Source: Candidatus Ryanbacteria bacterium
GTDB lineage: Bacteria; Patescibacteriota; Minisyncoccia; Ryanbacterales; GWA2-47-10b
Length of the DNA: 7,589 nt
NCBI GenBank assembly: GCA_943354465.1
Contig: CALRCC010000027.1
Span: forward strand, 1-7,589
Direction: 5' to 3'
Positions 4,477-7,589 of the stretch are shown here, one piece after another. The first letter of the stretch is position 1. Each line of letters begins with the position of its first letter. The translations under genes were made by a program, and so were the position numbers. Under the pieces are notes generated by a model that was not told the origin of the DNA, did no database searches, and saw nothing but the letters and a program-made list of their open reading frames with translations.

Positions 4477-6903
4477 CTATCTTATACGGTTTTCTTCACG
4501 AAGTGGAGCCTCTTTCCTTTTTTCTGGAGGTGGCTCGCCCAAAGCATCTGCCGCCTTTTTACCGGCACGTATTGCGTCAACAACGCGAGCTACTTCCGCA
4601 TTGTCTGGATTGAGCTCAAGTATCGCCTCAAACTCTTTTAATGCTTCTGGTGCGCGACCGCCACGATCAAAGATAAGTCCGAGGAAATATCGCGCGTTTG
4701 AATAATTTGGCGCGAGACGAACAACTTCGCGCAACATCCGTTCTGCGGATGTAAAATTTTCTTTTTGATAATAAAGAAATCCTAGCTGAAAGATGGCGCC
4801 AACATTATTTGGTGCCAGCATAACTGCAGACTCCCCGCGCTTTATCGCCTCATCAAGCTGTCCACGATCAAGGTAAAGACGCGATAGCGTAAAATGCGCC
4901 TGCGCGTAATCTTGCTTTAAGTTTGTGGCCTCTGACAGATGTACGATTGCCTTGTCTTGATACTCGCCTGCTATCTTGCGCGACGCAGAGCCGCCGCCTC
5001 GCAAAATAGTGATGTCTGATAGCGACAAGTATGTGCGCGCGAGGTCTATACGAATAGAAGGATCCATTGGGCTCAAACTAATGGCAGTCTCATAATTTTC
5101 TATAGCAGATTTGGCGATAGTCTCATCAATCGGAATAGCGAGCTCGTAAATCTGCCCCAACATACGATAATTAAGCGCGTCTTTTTTACCATAGTCACGA
5201 GCCAATTCAGCGGAAACGCGCCCATCATTATACGCTACACGAAAATCCTCAAATTGCTTTTCACGATCTGTATTTTTTTGACCCAAAATACGAGTCATTT
5301 TTACATATTGCAGTTGAGCTATCGTACGATAATATCTGTCTTGATACCTGTCAGACTCAATCGCGCCTCTAACGTCGCTCATAGCGGAATTTGCAGAACC
5401 ATCTCGATTAAATACTTCAACGCCACGCGCGAACGCGACAGATCCAAGATACCTGGTTGTCTGGAAATAAATGCCAGCGACACTTGAAACCAACGCAAAA
5501 ATTAAAATCAAAGAGAATATAAACCCACGCTCCTTAGTCTCAAAAAGATTAATCGTATTTGTAGAGATAGCGCCAACATCTCTCAAAGACGCATAAAATA
5601 GTCCGAAGAATAAGAATGCTAACAGAACCAATGATCCTGAAAGCGGATATAAGAACAGCGTCAAAATTAGATATATAGATGCCGCAAATGTTCCTCGCAC
5701 ATACACGCTTTCTGGCCCAGTTATACGCGCAAGCGCAAACACACCATTCGCGATAAATAATCCAATTAATATAATAAATACTACAGCAGAGAATACACCA
5801 CCCTCAAGCACCAATTGGAGAAATGTGCTAAATCCTGAATTGAATCGCGTCTGCCAAAATATAGTAGTGTTTACTGATGGGTCTTTAAATCTATCCCAAA
5901 GATATCCGAATGTATTTGGTCCTGTACCAAAGATCGGTGACTCTGTAAGACCTTTTTTAGTGATTTCAATAGTATTACTAAACGCTGGAATAACTTCTTG
6001 CGTTTTGCCAAAATTATCAGCGCTCTCAAATGCACTAGCCAGCGTGTCTGTGAGCAAAACAAAAAGTACTGAAAGAATAAGCAATACAAGGGCTACTCCA
6101 AAAAGCGAAGACCGCTGTTCTCTATGAGAAAGCGTTAGCGCTATAAACAAAAGGGCGATTATACCAAGAACAATCCACGCAACTGAAAAATTTGTGAAAA
6201 ATATTCCAACGACTGCGGATGCAAAGGCTACATATGCGATCCAAAAGCGAAGTCCTATAAATGGTAAGAATAGTGCGGCGGAAAGACCGAAAAATATAGA
6301 GAGTGTATTCCATGATCCAAATAAATTGAATGAACGAATTTTTGCAAAATCCCACGAAAATATATCTACGCCTCCAACGCTCTGAACTACAAAAAAGAGT
6401 GCTTGTATAATCACGGCGATAGCAAAGATAGAAAGTGCGCGATGCATATGACGAGAGTCTCTTAACGCCAACGGAGCGACAAACAACGCCATAATCGCGA
6501 TGACTATTTGAGTCCACCCAAGCGGTTCACTGCCAATACCCCACAAAGATTGTATTGGGCTACTGGAGAATAACGCGGAGGCTGTCCATACCGCCATGAA
6601 TACCAATGCAGCTGAAAAAAATCTTGCCCTCGGAAATCTTATTACTCCTTCCTGCAACATACCTCCTATTAAAAGCATAAGCGATGCTGAGATGGCTACA
6701 CCGGCAAGGAATGATTTGTTGAGTTCTACTGGGTTAACGGTGCTAGGCAAGAACCAAATTGGAAACAAAAGGAGAAATGCATAAAATACCAATCTACCAG
6801 CCTTTGATAGTGCCGATTCTCCATAGCCTATGTCATTGCTTTCGATATCAATATCACCCGATATGCTATCGTCTCCGTAGATATCCATTGATTTGATGTT
6901 CAT
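4477..6903 (-). CDS. O-antigen ligase/polymerase-like membrane protein with C-terminal TPR repeats
   Basis: This 808-residue protein begins with an acidic cytoplasmic head (about 1-30) followed by roughly 12 membrane segments (about 36-480). Between two of these lies an extracytoplasmic loop (about 285-360) holding ESPIFGTGPNTFGYLWDRF and RFNSGFSTFLQLVLEGG. That resembles the Wzy_C region of O-antigen ligases (typically G-hydrophobic-G-P-x-N-F, then H-N-xx-L-xx-L-xx-x-G). Residues about 577-770 form four to five TPRs, such as AQAHFTLSRLYLDRGQLDEA, ending with a charged proline-rich tail. Family members transfer or polymerise lipid-linked glycans at the outer face of the membrane; the substrate cannot be told here. 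The histidine usual in the ligase loop is not seen. It precedes murJ by four bases, implying co-transcription. Stop is TAG. The start at ATG 6903 is supported by a -10-like box seven bases upstream. Confidence 0.83.
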   Translation of the reverse strand: MNIKSMDIYGDDSISGDIDIESNDIGYGESALSKAGRLVFYAFLLLFPIWFLPSTVNPVELNKSFLAGVAISASLMLLIGGMLQEGVIRFPRARFFSAALVFMAVWTASALFSSSPIQSLWGIGSEPLGWTQIVIAIMALFVAPLALRDSRHMHRALSIFAIAVIIQALFFVVQSVGGVDIFSWDFAKIRSFNLFGSWNTLSIFFGLSAALFLPFIGLRFWIAYVAFASAVVGIFFTNFSVAWIVLGIIALLFIALTLSHREQRSSLFGVALVLLILSVLFVLLTDTLASAFESADNFGKTQEVIPAFSNTIEITKKGLTESPIFGTGPNTFGYLWDRFKDPSVNTTIFWQTRFNSGFSTFLQLVLEGGVFSAVVFIILIGLFIANGVFALARITGPESVYVRGTFAASIYLILTLFLYPLSGSLVLLAFLFFGLFYASLRDVGAISTNTINLFETKERGFIFSLILIFALVSSVAGIYFQTTRYLGSVAFARGVEVFNRDGSANSAMSDVRGAIESDRYQDRYYRTIAQLQYVKMTRILGQKNTDREKQFEDFRVAYNDGRVSAELARDYGKKDALNYRMLGQIYELAIPIDETIAKSAIENYETAISLSPMDPSIRIDLARTYLSLSDITILRGGGSASRKIAGEYQDKAIVHLSEATNLKQDYAQAHFTLSRLYLDRGQLDEAIKRGESAVMLAPNNVGAIFQLGFLYYQKENFTSAERMLREVVRLAPNYSNARYFLGLIFDRGGRAPEALKEFEAILELNPDNAEVARVVDAIRAGKKAADALGEPPPEKRKEAPLREENRIR

Positions 6904-6910
6904 ATAACCT

Positions 6911-6940
6911 ATACTAATCGCAAGAGAATAAGATAAGCAA
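6911..6940 (-). promoter_or_regulatory. Possible promoter of the ligase-murJ operon
   Basis: On the minus strand TTGCTT (6940-6935), an 18-base spacer and TAGTAT (6916-6911) stand seven bases before the ATG at 6903. The -10 matches consensus at only four positions, so the call rests mainly on the leaderless spacing that recurs in this window. Confidence 0.35.
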
Positions 6941-6973
6941 GCTGTGGATACTGTATATAAAGACTATTAAAGT

Positions 6974-7195
6974 ATGGATCAACGTTACTACACCATAAAA
7001 CAAGCGGCATCACTTTTGGGCGTAAGCGCGCTTACTCTACGCAATTGGGATAAAAAGGGTAAACTCATCGCCTACCGCCATCCGATGAACAATTACCGCG
7101 TATATAAAAAAGATGATCTTGACGGACTTATTAAAGATATAGAGACAAACCCGCGAAAATCTCGCAAACTACACGTCAATCTTATAGAAGAATAA
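6974..7195 (+). CDS. Small MerR-type helix-turn-helix DNA-binding protein
   Basis: This 73-residue protein consists almost only of a MerR/excisionase-like winged helix. Residues 6-25 (YTIKQAASLLGVSALTLRNW) are the helix-turn-helix, 27-36 lead into the wing, and NNYRVYKKDDLDGLI (39-53) matches the MerR G-Y-R-x-Y plus helix pattern. There is no dimerisation coiled coil and no effector domain, so no ligand can be proposed. The tail is basic then acidic. It starts 70 bases from the divergent ligase-murJ operon, so autoregulation or control of that operon is possible but unproven. No SD precedes the ATG, and AT-rich sequence (TATATAAAG at 6954-6962, ACTATTAAAG at 6963-6972) could hold a -10. An excisionase-like role is not favoured because no integrase or phage gene is near. 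Confidence 0.8.
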   Translation: MDQRYYTIKQAASLLGVSALTLRNWDKKGKLIAYRHPMNNYRVYKKDDLDGLIKDIETNPRKSRKLHVNLIEE

Positions 7196-7228
7196 CAAAA
7201 AATCCCCTTGCGGGGATTTTTTGTTATT
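7191..7228. terminator. Bidirectional rho-independent terminator (17-bp stem)
   Basis: A perfect inverted repeat pairs 7191-7207 with 7212-7228 around a 4-base loop (TTGC on plus, GCAA on minus). The core is CCCC/GGGG, flanked by six A on the left and six T on the right, so each strand gives a GC stem followed by a U-tract. It overlaps the stop codon of the HTH gene (7193-7195) and lies just past the 3' end of the RNase P RNA, so it can end both convergent transcripts. Confidence 0.92.
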
Positions 7229-7589
7229 AGATACGCCCGTAAGCCGGGTTCTGTTTTATGTAATCATCTGTCTGGTCTCGTGGTTACCCTACGAGCTCTA
7301 GCCTCCACAAAATGCTTTCGCATAGTACGGGAGTTGCACCTGGCAAGTGTTTTCCTCCGCACGTGATTGCTCGCGTGCGCTGTGGTCTCTTACACCACTC
7401 TTTTCATCCTTACCTCCTTCAACATTTTGAGCATTACCTCAAACTGATGACGATCGGCGGTATAGTCTCTGTGGCACTATCTCGTACCCCGACAGCGCTT
7501 ACGCGCGACGGAGATGGGTGGCCGTTAGCCACTGCCTATTTATCAAAGAAAAAATCTTTGAAATGGTGCCCGGACTTTCCTCCCCCGAC
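7229..7589 (-). ncRNA. rnpB: RNase P RNA component, 5' end outside window
   Basis: This is the catalytic RNA that removes 5' leaders from pre-tRNAs. Conserved segments in order on the minus strand: GGAGGAAAGTCCGGGC (7583-7568, CR-I with the P4 5' strand); P8 hairpin GTGGCTAACGGCCAC; CAGAGACTATACCGCC (7471-7456); GGTAAGGATGAAAAG followed by the P12 hairpin GTGGT-GTAAGAG-ACCAC; and ACAGAACCCGGC (7254-7243, CR-V with the P4 3' strand), then TTACGGGCG near the 3' end. About 360 nt are visible; P1 to P3 5' strands lie beyond the window. An A/U-rich hairpin (7543-7561) is inserted after the CR-I segment, and the P15 region is reduced to a short GAAA-capped stem without an obvious GGU. The exact mature 3' end is not certain, and the terminator at 7191-7228 ends it. 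Confidence 0.95.

Overview
The window looks like part of a streamlined bacterial chromosome, most likely a Candidate Phyla Radiation (Patescibacteria, Parcubacteria-like) genome. This is inferred from gene content and style: tightly packed genes, almost no Shine-Dalgarno (SD) sequences, start codons only a few bases downstream of good -10 boxes, a short FtsB/DivIC-like protein, an O-antigen-ligase/TPR membrane protein next to murJ, and a tiny stand-alone MerR-type helix-turn-helix (HTH) protein. RF2 (prfB) is present and TGA, TAG and TAA all end genes, so the UGA-as-glycine code of Gracilibacteria/Absconditabacteria is unlikely. The exact phylum is not established. I see no mobile element, CRISPR array, prophage or defence locus.

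Layout, left to right. Nearly everything is on the minus strand. 1-252 is the start of prfB, read through the classical RF2 programmed +1 frameshift (CTT TGA C), with a perfect hairpin directly upstream of the slip site. Then come tRNA-Thr(CGU) at 290-365, tRNA-Gly(CCC) at 394-467 and an FtsB/DivIC-like cell-division protein (499-885). A shared, divergent -10 region at 893-899 separates this gene from a 28-residue plus-strand membrane peptide (907-993). Beyond that lie lepA (999-2777, with no normal start codon in frame), murJ (2790-4472) and an 808-residue O-antigen-ligase-like protein with C-terminal TPRs (4477-6903). A 70-base divergent intergenic region leads to a small plus-strand HTH gene (6974-7195). 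A 17-bp bidirectional terminator follows, shared with the RNase P RNA gene on the minus strand (7229 to the window end, 5' end missing).

Function. The ligase-like protein and MurJ form a 4-nt-spaced cell-envelope pair (glycan ligation/polymerisation and lipid II flipping), with the FtsB-like protein nearby for division. LepA, RF2, two tRNAs and RNase P RNA belong to translation and tRNA maturation. I found no undescribed multi-gene system. The points most worth checking are the lepA start, the prfB frameshift hairpin, the bidirectional leaderless promoter with its small peptide, and the reduced L15 region of the RNase P RNA.
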